From Myxosarcina sp. GA_180221_E-2-1-MAG-40_15 (GTDB lineage: Bacteria; Cyanobacteriota; Cyanobacteriia; Cyanobacteriales; Xenococcaceae), in NCBI GenBank assembly GCA_020692205.1, contig JAIMKV010000007.1, positions 1-64,000 of the forward strand: a DNA stretch of 64,000 nt. The letters are read 5' to 3'. Below, in pieces: positions 20,166-28,856 of the stretch. The notes under the pieces were generated by a model, which was given only the letters and a program-made list of their open reading frames with translations, did not search any database and was not told where the DNA came from. A program made the translations under genes and the position numbers. Positions within the stretch are counted from its first letter, which is position 1. Each line of letters starts with the position of its first letter.

Positions 20166-21113
20166 ATGAATGCTTTCCAAGGTTTACTAGGTCAAGAAAA
20201 GCCAGTTGAATTGCTTTTACAGGCTGTCAAGCTAAACAGGATTGCACCCGCTTATTTATTTTGTGGCTCACCAGGTATTGGACGTACAATTGCTGCCAGT
20301 GATTTTGCACAGCTTTTGTTAACTGCTGATTTGTCGCTGCCAAAACAAGAACTGGCGGTCAAAAAAATCCAAACAGGCAGTCATCCAGACTTGCTGCGGG
20401 TTGAACCCACTTATCTGAGTAAAGGCGAACTATATACTGCCGCCAAGGCTGCTAAACATGGTTTACAGTTCAAAACTCCAGCCAAAATTCGCATCGAACA
20501 AATTCGCCAGATGATGCGGTTTCTAAATCGTCCTGCATTAGAAGCCAACAGGCAAGTTGTAGTTATAGAAGAGGCTCAGACTATGGCAGAAGCACCTGCC
20601 AATGCTTTATTAAAAACCCTGGAAGAGCCTGGAAACGCCACGCTGATTTTGATTGCTCCTGATGCAGACTCTTTGTTAACTACTTTAGTGTCTCGCTGTC
20701 AACGCATCCAGTTTAATCGCCTATCTCAAGTTCATTTAACTACCATATTAGAACTTAAAGGCTACCAAGCAATTCTCGAACATCCTGAACTAATCGCGAT
20801 CGCCCAAGGCAGTCCAGGAGAAGCAATCGCCGCTTGGCAAAGACTACAGGCAATTCCCGATGATTTACTGCAACAGTTAAAGCGATCGCCCAAGACTGCG
20901 TTAGAAGCTCTCAATTTAGCTCAAACTGTCTCTACTCAGCTAGACGGGCAAACTCAACTGTGGTTGGTAGATTATCTGCAATATTACTACTGGCAACAAA
21001 GTCAACAAATTCAGTTGATGGCAATCTGGGAAAGAACTCGACAATGCCTGCTTAGTTATGTCCAACCTCGTTTAGTTTGGGAATGTGCGCTACTAAATCT
21101 CAGCCAAAATTAA
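20166..21113 (+). CDS. holB: DNA polymerase III subunit delta'
   Basis: A 315-residue AAA+ clamp-loader subunit that helps load the beta clamp. The start MNAFQGLLGQEKPVELLLQAV is the usual delta'/DnaX-type opening. The P-loop reads GSPGIGRTIA, with Arg in place of the Walker Lys, consistent with delta' being a non-hydrolysing subunit. VVIEEAQTMAEAPANALLKTLEEP and LVSRCQRIQF are the sensor regions. The zinc-binding module between P-loop and Walker B is not evident. Other clamp-loader genes are elsewhere. Confidence 0.9.
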   Translation: MNAFQGLLGQEKPVELLLQAVKLNRIAPAYLFCGSPGIGRTIAASDFAQLLLTADLSLPKQELAVKKIQTGSHPDLLRVEPTYLSKGELYTAAKAAKHGLQFKTPAKIRIEQIRQMMRFLNRPALEANRQVVVIEEAQTMAEAPANALLKTLEEPGNATLILIAPDADSLLTTLVSRCQRIQFNRLSQVHLTTILELKGYQAILEHPELIAIAQGSPGEAIAAWQRLQAIPDDLLQQLKRSPKTALEALNLAQTVSTQLDGQTQLWLVDYLQYYYWQQSQQIQLMAIWERTRQCLLSYVQPRLVWECALLNLSQN

Positions 21114-21446
21114 TCGGCGTTGCTGATTTAAAGTATCCCATTTGCGAAGCTTATCCTTTAGGACAAGGGGACAACGTGAAATCGAGAAGTAATTTGTTCG
21201 TAGCTTTTAGCTTTTAGCCTTTAGCTTTGAGCTTCAGTGTTGATCTGTTTAGTCGTGAAAATCATAGAATCATACCTCGATTCAGTAACGCCAATAATCG
21301 ATAAGGTTATGGTCAATCTCTTGTTTTGGCGAGTCAAATTTTACAATATCTATAAACTTTAAATTATGATTTAAGCAAAATACATTGATTTTTATATATG
21401 ATAAATAACAAGATGATTACTCAAGTAAATTCAGGAGCATCAACTT
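21114..21446. other. 333-base spacer upstream of the LysR-type regulator
   Basis: It contains imperfect AGCTTTTAGC-like repeats at about 21204-21236 and an AT-rich segment before the regulator. In that segment TTAAATTATGATTTAA (about 21360-21375) has the TTA...TAA symmetry typical of CmpR/CbbR-type LysR sites, so it could be an autoregulatory operator. No coding potential is seen. Confidence 0.4.
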
Positions 21447-22382
21447 TTGATTCCAGCAACCTTACATCAACTAAAAGTATTTGAAACAGTAGCGCGCCTT
21501 GGTAGCTTTACTCGCGCTGCCGAGGAATTACTAATTACTCAACCCACTGTTTCAAGTCAGGTTAAACAGTTAACCAAAGCGATCGGACTCCCGTTATTTG
21601 AACAAATTGGTAAAAGTCTCTATTTAACCGATGCAGGGCAAGAATTGCAAATCACTTGCCAAGAGATTTTTGAAAAACTCAATAACTTCGAGATTAAGAT
21701 AGCCGATCTTAAAGGAACTAAGCAGGGACAGTTAAATTTGGCCGTCATTACTACTGCTAAATATTTTGTTCCTAGACTACTTGGTTCTTTTTGCCAGAAT
21801 TATCCTGGGATTGATGTGGCACTTAAAGTGACTAACCATCAAGAAATTCAGGAGCGCATGCAAATGAATAAAGACGATTTGTATGTGGTTAGCAATCCGC
21901 ACCAAGATATGGATTTGACCAGCAAACCATTTTTAAATAATCCCTTGGTAGTCGTTGCTAAAAAAGATCATCCTTTAGCCTCGAAGCGAAATATTGATAT
22001 AAAAGAGTTGAACGATCAGCCTTTTATTATGAGGGAGCAGGGATCGGGGACAAGAGATGCTATTGCTAATTTATTGGCTCAGCACAATATTTCGGTCAAG
22101 GTCAAGCTAGAGTTGGGCAGCAACGAAGCAATCAAACAGGCGATCTCTGGCGGATTAGGCATATCGGTTTTATCAGAACATTGTTTAATTTCTGAGGGAA
22201 TATCAGGGGAATTAACAATTTTGGATTTCCAACACTTTCCGATTAAACGTCGTTGGTTTGTGTCTCATTTAGCGGGAAAAAAATTGTCGGTAATTGCGGA
22301 GACATTCTTAAATTATTTATTGGAAGAAAGCCCAAAAATGACTTTTCCGCAGTCCAGCATCCTGGGACAACTAGCTCGATAA
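21447..22382 (+). CDS. LysR-family regulator, CmpR/RbcR-like
   Basis: A 311-residue LysR-type transcription factor. The N-terminal winged HTH is clear (LHQLKVFETVARLGSFTRAA and ITQPTVSSQVKQL), followed by a linker helix and a periplasmic-binding-like effector domain from about residue 95. The wording is closest to cyanobacterial CmpR and RbcR, which control inorganic carbon uptake and RuBisCO genes; which one cannot be fixed from sequence alone. The start is TTG at 21447, supported by AGGAG at 21433-21437. No carbon-concentrating genes are adjacent. Confidence 0.88.
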   Translation: MIPATLHQLKVFETVARLGSFTRAAEELLITQPTVSSQVKQLTKAIGLPLFEQIGKSLYLTDAGQELQITCQEIFEKLNNFEIKIADLKGTKQGQLNLAVITTAKYFVPRLLGSFCQNYPGIDVALKVTNHQEIQERMQMNKDDLYVVSNPHQDMDLTSKPFLNNPLVVVAKKDHPLASKRNIDIKELNDQPFIMREQGSGTRDAIANLLAQHNISVKVKLELGSNEAIKQAISGGLGISVLSEHCLISEGISGELTILDFQHFPIKRRWFVSHLAGKKLSVIAETFLNYLLEESPKMTFPQSSILGQLAR

Positions 22383-22470
22383 AAACGTTATAAAGAGAAT
22401 TAAACACTACCAGTTTCTAACTAGGTACGGTTTAGCTACAATTTAGAGTGGTGTAATCGCAAGACAGTCC

Positions 22471-22628
22471 GTTGCGGTGAAGTACTTTCGTTGCGGTGAA
22501 GCAGTTGCGTTGGGCGGGTTCCCCGACTTGAGCAAACTGCTGAACCCGAAGGGAGGTATCCTCCGTTAAGAAAAGTGCTGAACCCGAAGGGGTCTGTGAC
22601 CCATTGTAGGAACTGTCGTAAGACAGTT
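22471..22628. repeat. GC-rich island of short repeats and mini-palindromes before rbfA
   Basis: GTTGCGGTGAAG occurs at 22471-22482 and 22490-22501, and TGCTGAACCCGAAGGG at 22538-22553 and 22576-22591. Small inverted repeats are interleaved: GGAGG-TAT-CCTCC, GGTC-TGT-GACC, and AACTGTC (22611-22617) with GACAGTT (22622-22628). The island stands out in GC content from its surroundings and occupies most of the 287-base gap before rbfA. It looks like an inserted, dispersed repeat element and not a gene. Confidence 0.75.
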
Positions 22629-22669
22629 TATTGCATCGTCCAAAGTTATTTATGATGAGGTAAAAAATT

Positions 22670-23062
22670 ATGGCTAATAGTCGTCGTGTAGCTCGTGTAG
22701 CTGCCTTAATTAAGCGAGAAGTCAGCCAGATGTTACTCAGCGAAATCAAAGACGATCGCGTTGGTGCGGGAATGGTGAGCGTTACTGATGTTGATGTTTC
22801 AGGAGATTTACAACACGCTAAAATCTTCGTCAGCATTTATGGTACGGAAGAAGCCAGAACAGAGACTATGGAGGGATTGGAGTCTTCGGCAAATTTTGTC
22901 CGTCGGGAATTGGGTAGTCGGATGCAGCTCAGACGCATGCCAACAGTGAAGTTTTTTGAAGACTCTTTAGAACGAGGAGATAATATGTTGAACTTGCTGA
23001 GTAAAATTAGCCAGGAGCGACAAGACAAACCAGAAACAGTAGAATTGGGCGAAGATTTATAG
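22670..23062 (+). CDS. rbfA: 30S ribosome-binding factor RbfA
   Basis: A 130-residue KH-fold protein needed for maturation of the 16S rRNA 5' end and for growth in the cold. It shows the family start [22 protein letters not shown], then [20 protein letters not shown] and the C-terminal [20 protein letters not shown]-type ribosome-binding site lies ahead of the ATG. It is followed 20 bases later by a GH3 gene on the same strand, so the two likely form an operon. The repeat island immediately upstream probably contains or displaces its promoter. Confidence 0.95.
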   Translation: MANSRRVARVAALIKREVSQMLLSEIKDDRVGAGMVSVTDVDVSGDLQHAKIFVSIYGTEEARTETMEGLESSANFVRRELGSRMQLRRMPTVKFFEDSLERGDNMLNLLSKISQERQDKPETVELGEDL

Positions 23063-23082
23063 CTGACGAATTGGGGTGAGGA

Positions 23083-24678
23083 TTGGAAATTAGAGATTGG
23101 CAAAGTTTATCTCTCAAAGAGCAGATCGCTCAAATGATTGTCGTTCGAGCTTCTGGTTATCTATTCGATCATCAAATTCGTTATCCTGCTTGGGAAGCTG
23201 ATCAGGCTCAACTAAAAAAGTGGCTGGCAGAATTTAACCTTGGCGGCGTAATTCTTTTGGGGGGAAGCAGCATTGAATTGCAGGCGCGATCGCAACAGCT
23301 ACAGAGTTGGGCAAAAATTCCCCTCTTGATCGCAGCGGATGTTGAAGAAGGTATTGGACAGCGTTTTCCAGGAGGAACTTGGTTTCCTCCGCCAATGGCA
23401 TTAGGGGCTATTTACCAGCAGAATCCTGCCCTGGCACGACAGTATGCCGCTCAAATGGGTAGAACAACGGCTCAAGAAGCTTTAGCGGTAGGAATTAACT
23501 GGCTGCTTGCTCCTGTAGTAGATGTCAATAATAATCCTGATAATCCAGTAATCAATATTCGAGCTTTTGGCGATCGCCCTGAAGTTGTTGCGGCTCTTGC
23601 GACAGCGTTTATTGATGGTGCTAAATCTTATCCTGTTTTAACCACTGCCAAGCATTTTCCAGGTCACGGAGACACAGCTACGGACTCTCACTTGGATTTA
23701 CCTGCTATACCTCATTTAGAATCTAGACTGGCAGCTATTGAACTACCTCCTTTTGAACGAGCGATCGCTGCAAACGTAGATAGCGTGATGACGGCTCATC
23801 TTTTGATTCCTGTTTGGGATCGACAAAAGCCAGCTACTCTCTCTGCCAAGATTGTTACAGATCGGCTCAGAAAGCAACTCGGGTTTGAGGGATTAGTTGT
23901 TACCGACGCTTTAATCATGGGGGGAATAACTCAATATGCCACTCCCGAATCAGTAGCAGTGATGGCAGTTGAAGCGGGAAGCGATATTTTATTGATGCCC
24001 GATAATCCTGAAGTGGCGATCGCCTCAATTTACGACGCAGTAAGATCAGGACGAATTGCTGAACAGCGTATTCAAGAGTCTTTAACCCGTATTTGGCAAG
24101 CCAAAAACCGAGTGTTAACTGCCGCCGAATCGACTTTAGAATTATCCAACCAAGCAGCCAGACAAACGGTTGATTCAATTCTCCAAGATTCATTGCAAAC
24201 TAGCGAAGCAGGATTGATTTTCAACCAAAATCAAGACGGACGTAATTTGATCGTGGTAGATGATGTACTCAATGCTGCTTATTTAGATCTGAATTCACCT
24301 GCTGTTACTCTGCCACAACGGTTTAACTACCAAAGACAAATAGTAGACAGCAATACCCTTGACTGCATTCTGCTCGATTCCCGCCCTACTTTGTTACAAG
24401 TATTCATTCGGGGTAATCCTTTTCGAGGTAAGGCAGGTTTGACGACCCAAGCCAAGCAAATATATCAACGATTGATCGCCAATGGACAAGCAGTGGCAAT
24501 AGTAATTTACGGCAGTCCTTACACATTGGCATGGTTTAAAAGCATAATCGACCCAAACTTACCCTGGGCGTTTAGCTACGGTCAAATGGAGCAGGCTCAG
24601 GCGATCGCTTTGTCTGCTTTATTCAGTCATGATTCTCATATGTTAGGATTTAATTCTCAACGCAATTTTGGATTTTAA
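23083..24678 (+). CDS. Glycoside hydrolase family 3, NagZ-like beta-N-acetylhexosaminidase
   Basis: A 531-residue enzyme of the NagZ branch of GH3. The signature KHFPGHGDTATDSH lies near residues 189-202 and contains the His/Asp acid-base dyad of NagZ. The nucleophile Asp is in VVTDALIMGG near residue 275. An extra C-terminal domain of about 190 residues follows, as in cyanobacterial homologues. It likely removes N-acetylglucosamine from muropeptides during peptidoglycan recycling. The start is TTG at 23083, preceded by a GGTGAGG-like site. No signal peptide is seen, so it is cytoplasmic. The gene sits 20 bases after rbfA. Confidence 0.9.
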   Translation: MEIRDWQSLSLKEQIAQMIVVRASGYLFDHQIRYPAWEADQAQLKKWLAEFNLGGVILLGGSSIELQARSQQLQSWAKIPLLIAADVEEGIGQRFPGGTWFPPPMALGAIYQQNPALARQYAAQMGRTTAQEALAVGINWLLAPVVDVNNNPDNPVINIRAFGDRPEVVAALATAFIDGAKSYPVLTTAKHFPGHGDTATDSHLDLPAIPHLESRLAAIELPPFERAIAANVDSVMTAHLLIPVWDRQKPATLSAKIVTDRLRKQLGFEGLVVTDALIMGGITQYATPESVAVMAVEAGSDILLMPDNPEVAIASIYDAVRSGRIAEQRIQESLTRIWQAKNRVLTAAESTLELSNQAARQTVDSILQDSLQTSEAGLIFNQNQDGRNLIVVDDVLNAAYLDLNSPAVTLPQRFNYQRQIVDSNTLDCILLDSRPTLLQVFIRGNPFRGKAGLTTQAKQIYQRLIANGQAVAIVIYGSPYTLAWFKSIIDPNLPWAFSYGQMEQAQAIALSALFSHDSHMLGFNSQRNFGF

Positions 24679-24689
24679 AATTAAACTGC

Positions 24690-24714
24690 TCTTCGATCCA
24701 GGATTGAGCAGTAC
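24690..24714 (+). terminator. Weak hairpin after the GH3 gene
   Basis: ACTGCTC and GAGCAGT pair around a 14-base loop shortly after the stop codon. There is no T tract, so termination is uncertain. Confidence 0.35.
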
Positions 24715-24862
24715 CAAAGGATTATTTAAGTTTTTTGAGATTATGATTATTTTGTAACTTTTAATACAGCAGCCTAGTAGATTTTGCTATCAATAATCTT
24801 TGATATGGTTTATATTAATAGATAGAGATTTAAATTAAATGCTATTGATTCGGTGACTAAAT

Positions 24863-25105
24863 ATGACTACTGCTACCGTATACCAGTCTATTTCCCCTAG
24901 TTATTCAATTGACATCCTCAAAGAAGAAGCTCGGCAGCTAATTGAAACAGGCGTTGTTAACCGCCAACAGTCTATATATACTCTTTGTCGGTATATTCCT
25001 GCTCGTGAATGGGTTACAGTTGAATGCGAATTGGAAAGATGTGACTATCTCTTAAGAGATCCAATTGGAGATTTGGTTTCTGACGATAATTGGGAAAACG
25101 ACTAA
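24863..25105 (+). CDS. DUF4327 family protein
   Basis: An 80-residue protein. The core YSIDILKEEARQLIETGVV, IYTLCRYIPAREWVTVECELE and LLRDPIGDLV match the cyanobacteria-specific DUF4327 family as I remember it. Function unknown. It is soluble, predicted cytoplasmic and transcribed alone. A TATATTAATAGATAG-like stretch upstream could hold the promoter. Confidence 0.8.
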   Translation: MTTATVYQSISPSYSIDILKEEARQLIETGVVNRQQSIYTLCRYIPAREWVTVECELERCDYLLRDPIGDLVSDDNWEND

Positions 25106-25329
25106 CTTATTTAATTTTCATATTTTCTTGGGAATAATTGGGTGATAGCCGTTGATCATCAGTGAAGGTTTGGTTATTGATCAAGACCTTGCCAAGTAGG
25201 CATAGCTAAGCCCCATATTTTTATCTGATTGATCTATTTTGCCTTGATGTAAAAATACGATTTAATTTGCTATTTTGGATTAGATTAATGATGTCTAAGT
25301 TACTCCCTTACCTAATTTGGCAAAATCGA

Positions 25330-26565
25330 TTATTTTAGCTTTTCTTGCCACAGCTGAAGCCTTTCTTGCCAAGGATAGTTTAAATTTTGATTAAAGAAAA
25401 TAAATCCAGCGGTAATAATTGAAGCAATTATTGCTAAGAATAATAATATTCCAATAATATTTTTGCTGGATTTAGTTTGAGCTAGATTAGTTTGGTTGGT
25501 TGATCTAGTAGTGGTGGTATGGGGAGCAGAAATCGAAGCGATCGCTGCTGGTTTTTCTTGAACTATTAGATTATTGGCACTTTCTCCAACTGATAATTGA
25601 GTACGGCGATCGCTAATTACTGACTTGAGCTTAGCCCCCTTAAGATTAGCCTGATTTAAATCTACTCCACAGATATTTGCCCCGACAAGCTCTGTATTAG
25701 TCAAGTTGGCACGATTCAAATTGCTATGGCATAAAATAGCATGATTTAGTTTGGCATTAGTTAAATTTGCCTCTTCAAAGTTAGCCCCTTGCAGATTAGC
25801 ATTACTTAGATCCACACCACTCAGATTCTTTTTAACTGCACCCTGATTAACTATTTCCCAAACAGAATACCACTTGAGATCAATCATGGTTTTAGGACTA
25901 AACTTAGCCGTTTTCAAATTGGCAAATTTTAAGTCTGCATCTTTAAAATATGTTCCATAACATAACGCGCCACCAAGATAGGCAGAAGTGAGATTTGCTT
26001 GACTAAAATAAGCATTACTTAAGTCAGCATTTTGAAGATTAGCCCCAGTTAAATCTGCTTTATAAAGATAAGCATTGCTTAAATTAGCACTATTCAAGTT
26101 GGCATTAACTAACTTAGCCTTACTTAAATCAGCATGACTAAGATCGGCGCGAAATAGATGAGAATTACTCAGATCTATACCCGCAAAATTTTTGTTTGTA
26201 ACTTTATTGTTGACAATTTCATAAACTTTAAGGTTTTTACTGGCGATCGCTGTTTGGCGATTAATCATGGTCTGAAAAAAAATTACGTAGTCTAAATTTG
26301 CTCCTTTAAAGTTAGCATCAGTAAGATTTGCTCCTAAGAGGTTTGCCCTCTCCAAATTGGCATTGACTAATAAAGATTTACTGAGGTCTGTATTAGCTAG
26401 GTTAGCTTGTTTTAAGTTAGCTCTATTTAAATTGATTCCACTTAAATTAAGATTACTAAGATTGGCTTGAGAAAAGTCTGGAGTTGCTTTTTGGTGTTGC
26501 TTATACCATTCATTCCAAGCGTCAACACCTTGCTTAACTAATGCTAAATGTTCGAGATTTGCCAT
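25330..26565 (-). CDS. Pentapeptide-repeat protein with C-terminal membrane anchor
   Basis: A 411-residue protein dominated by A(N/D)Lxx pentapeptide repeats, which fold into a right-handed quadrilateral beta-helix. There are three blocks, at about residues 30-95, 125-205 and 245-310. The blocks are separated by similar spacers containing (Y/W)xxxxIVNxxxxxKN(F/L)(A/S)G(I/V)DLSN, pointing to internal duplication. After a Thr/Ser-rich linker a single transmembrane helix (about 373-396, NIIGILLFLAIIASI) anchors the protein, leaving a short basic tail. Function is unknown; this family is abundant in cyanobacteria. Confidence 0.9.
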   Translation of the reverse strand: MANLEHLALVKQGVDAWNEWYKQHQKATPDFSQANLSNLNLSGINLNRANLKQANLANTDLSKSLLVNANLERANLLGANLTDANFKGANLDYVIFFQTMINRQTAIASKNLKVYEIVNNKVTNKNFAGIDLSNSHLFRADLSHADLSKAKLVNANLNSANLSNAYLYKADLTGANLQNADLSNAYFSQANLTSAYLGGALCYGTYFKDADLKFANLKTAKFSPKTMIDLKWYSVWEIVNQGAVKKNLSGVDLSNANLQGANFEEANLTNAKLNHAILCHSNLNRANLTNTELVGANICGVDLNQANLKGAKLKSVISDRRTQLSVGESANNLIVQEKPAAIASISAPHTTTTRSTNQTNLAQTKSSKNIIGILLFLAIIASIITAGFIFFNQNLNYPWQERLQLWQEKLK

Positions 26566-27163
26566 TTTTAAATAATTCCTAACTCAACTATTGTTTTAAA
26601 ATTGTAATATTAATAAGCCGATTTATAAGTTGATCAATGATCTGTTTTCTAAATATTAGTAAACCAGGGTAGTATAACACCTGACTATTACCGCTATGCG
26701 GAAGTCACAAGTCATAAGTCCGAAGTTTTAATCTTTTTGCCATAAGAGTTAGCTATTTTTTAAAAATATAAAAACTATAAAAACTTTGGTATTGCTAATT
26801 TAATCCATAACTTACTCATAAAATATAAAGTTTTCAGTAAGTACTAATCGTAGATCGCTCACTCATCTAATCTAGTAATCCTGTAAAAACAGAATCGTCA
26901 GCTATTATCCTGAATTTTCTAGAAACTATTTAACTGGTTAAGTATTAAGAAAAAATCAGCAAAAGATGCGGTTGAACGCAAATCACATAGACGAACATTG
27001 CTCAATTACCATTAAGCTAATTTGAGCTTTGAGTACTTGGAATACTGGCTAAATTCAGCTATGCTTCGGTATTGCACCAATCTTAGTAGAAAACGATTAT
27101 CTAGGCAGTAAAAAAACGATAGAATTTAAATCGTATTAAATAAAACTATCAAATATTTTACCT
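26566..27163. other. 598-base non-coding spacer
   Basis: AT-rich divergent spacer between the pentapeptide gene and the methyltransferase gene. I see one patch of short repeats (AGTCACAAGTCATAAGTCCGA, about 26702-26722) and no coding-like stretch, terminator or clear operator. Confidence 0.5.
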
Positions 27164-27808
27164 ATGCTGCGTCCAGAGCAAAGAGCCAAATTAGACGATA
27201 CCAACGATCTTAATTTTTATGATTCTCCTCGATTAGTAACTCATGTGGACGAAGGGTTTATTGATCGCCTGACGAATCTTTATCGCGAACGGCTACAGCC
27301 AAATATTCGGATCTTAGACTTAATGAGTAGCTGGGTATCTCATTTACCCAATGACCTAGAGTATGCTCATGTGGAAGGACATGGGATGAACGCAGCAGAA
27401 TTAGCCAAAAACCCAAGATTAGATCATTATTTTGTGCAAAACCTCAATCAAAATCCCAAGTTACCCTTAGAAGATGCTGATTTTGATGCGGTTTTAATTA
27501 CCGTCTCTATTCAGTACTTACAATATCCTGAAGCTGTCTTGTCAGAAATTTATCGCGTATTAAAACCTGATGGTTTGGTAATTATTAGCTTTTCTAACCG
27601 CATGTTCTATCAAAAAGCGATCGCAGCTTGGCGAGATGGGACAGATACAGAGCGAGTCAATCTTGTACAACGGTATTTTCAGTCTGTTGCTGGTTTTACT
27701 AAACCAGAGGTGACAGTACATCAACCTCCTTTACCTGGCTTTTTACAAATGCTGGGTTTAGCTGGAGGCGATCCTTTTTACGCCGTTATTGCTCGCAAGG
27801 GTGGCTAG
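27164..27808 (+). CDS. Class I SAM-dependent methyltransferase
   Basis: A 214-residue protein with a Methyltransf_11-like core. Motif I is IRILDLMSSWVSHLP near residues 46-60, with Ser in place of the usual Gly-rich loop, and the later motif AVLSEIYRVLKPDGLVIISFSNRMF is typical. The substrate is unknown. The N-terminal 40 residues (FYDSPRLVTHVDEGFIDRL) are shared by a family of cyanobacterial/plant methyltransferases as I recall. It is convergent with the ParA gene, 13 bases apart. Confidence 0.85.
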   Translation: MLRPEQRAKLDDTNDLNFYDSPRLVTHVDEGFIDRLTNLYRERLQPNIRILDLMSSWVSHLPNDLEYAHVEGHGMNAAELAKNPRLDHYFVQNLNQNPKLPLEDADFDAVLITVSIQYLQYPEAVLSEIYRVLKPDGLVIISFSNRMFYQKAIAAWRDGTDTERVNLVQRYFQSVAGFTKPEVTVHQPPLPGFLQMLGLAGGDPFYAVIARKGG

Positions 27809-27821
27809 TATTAAAAAGCTA

Positions 27822-28418
27822 CTAAGAGATTAGCTTAACTATTTCTTGACCTACAGCCTGATACTGGTTCCAACCAATGTGGGAGCGAGGATCACGATAG
27901 TCTTTAACTATAACACCGTGGCTAGGCGAGCGTTGAAAAGCGACTAGCAAGGGAATTTCGGCTGCAAATAGTGGTAGCTGTGCGTCTGACAAAAACTTTT
28001 TAGCATCTCTAGCATTTTTGGTGCGGGAGTCTACTTTAGTCAGCAAAACTTTGTAATTGGCATCCAAAGTTCTCAGCAACTCAACCGCTTTAACTGTTGT
28101 GTCTAAATCTAAATGATTTGGAGTTGTCGGCAAAATTAACATATCACTACCAGCAGCTAAATCTTCTAATTCTTCTGGTTCTGGTCTAGCCTGAGTATCA
28201 ATGATAATATGCGTAAATTTTTTGATTAAGCCTGGCGCACCCGCTTGAGATGCAACATAAAAAGGTAATTTATCCTCTTTTGACCAAACTAATGCAGAAC
28301 GATTTTTATCTGCGTCAATTAATAGTGTCGGTGCTAAAGACTGGAAATATGCAGCCAAGTGGACTGCGGTTGTGGTTTTGCCCACCCCTCCCTTTAAAGC
28401 AGTAATTGCAATAATCAT
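27822..28418 (-). CDS. ParA-family ATPase (orphan)
   Basis: A 198-residue Walker-type ATPase. The deviant Walker A KGGVGKTT is at residues 9-16, LLIDADKNRSALVWS corresponds to A', and IIIDTQARPE to Walker B. It is short and lacks an N-terminal HTH, like the ParA proteins that position carboxysomes or chemosensory arrays, or small plasmid ParA proteins. No ParB or centromere-like repeats are nearby, so its cargo cannot be inferred. Confidence 0.88.
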   Translation of the reverse strand: MIIAITALKGGVGKTTTAVHLAAYFQSLAPTLLIDADKNRSALVWSKEDKLPFYVASQAGAPGLIKKFTHIIIDTQARPEPEELEDLAAGSDMLILPTTPNHLDLDTTVKAVELLRTLDANYKVLLTKVDSRTKNARDAKKFLSDAQLPLFAAEIPLLVAFQRSPSHGVIVKDYRDPRSHIGWNQYQAVGQEIVKLIS

Positions 28419-28498
28419 TGGCTGAAGCGTGAAATAATTTATCGAGTAGTAGTAGTTTACCTGCCAGCGTGACTTACTCGGAATAGATCCAAACTACC

Positions 28499-28527
28499 TT
28501 GTTAATATCTGATTTTTTTGTTACATT
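28499..28527 (+). promoter_or_regulatory. Candidate promoter of an orphan short transcript
   Basis: TTGTTA (28499-28504) and TACATT (28522-28527) are 17 bases apart. Transcription would start near 28534 and run into the strong terminator at 28666-28698. Read by eye only. Confidence 0.35.
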
Positions 28528-28533
28528 AATTTA

Positions 28534-28698
28534 CATAAATTAAAGATGTTGGCTGTTTAAGTTTTAAACAACTAAGCTTATTGTTTTGATTAGTACGGTT
28601 TGCGACCTTTAACCACAGCAAATAGTCTTAGTACTGTAGTCAACATTGAGATTTCTCCTGAATTTAAAAACCTCGGTTAGTCAGCCGAGGTTTTTTTT
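28534..28698 (+). ncRNA. Candidate small RNA of about 165 nt
   Basis: The stretch is bounded by a possible promoter upstream and a strong intrinsic terminator at its end. It contains no convincing open reading frame and does not belong to either flanking gene: the ParA gene points away and the PBP gene starts 158 bases later. I do not recognise a known family (6S RNA, Yfr1 or Yfr2). The alternative is a 5' leader attenuator of the PBP gene. Confidence 0.35.
28666..28698 (+). terminator. Strong intrinsic terminator without an assigned upstream gene
   Basis: AAAAACCTCGG (28666-28676) pairs perfectly with CCGAGGTTTTT (28685-28695) across an 8-base loop, followed by an uninterrupted T tract to 28698. 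It lies within the 438-base spacer between the ParA and PBP genes. Confidence 0.88.
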
Positions 28699-28762
28699 AC
28701 TTTAAAGTGTTCTATCCAAACAGGATTTAGTATGATAAGGCGTAAATTACTAGGATAAAGTT

Positions 28763-28831
28763 ATGATTGAATTTCTGCTTGACTTTTCGTCTAATTACAG
28801 TAGCCTACAATTGGCGCAGTTTCTTAAGTAA
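28763..28831 (+). CDS. Possible 22-residue upstream peptide
   Basis: An ATG at 28763, preceded by a GGAT-like site, opens a 22-codon frame ending 25 bases before the PBP start. It could be a leader peptide or chance. There is no run of a single amino acid that would suggest attenuation. Confidence 0.2.
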   Translation: MIEFLLDFSSNYSSLQLAQFLK

Positions 28832-28856
28832 TGCTCTGTGGAGGAAATAAAACATC

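Noticed and set aside
22432..22836. 134-codon minus-strand frame over the repeat island and rbfA
   Set aside because: Antisense to rbfA and built from repeats; composition is not protein-like.
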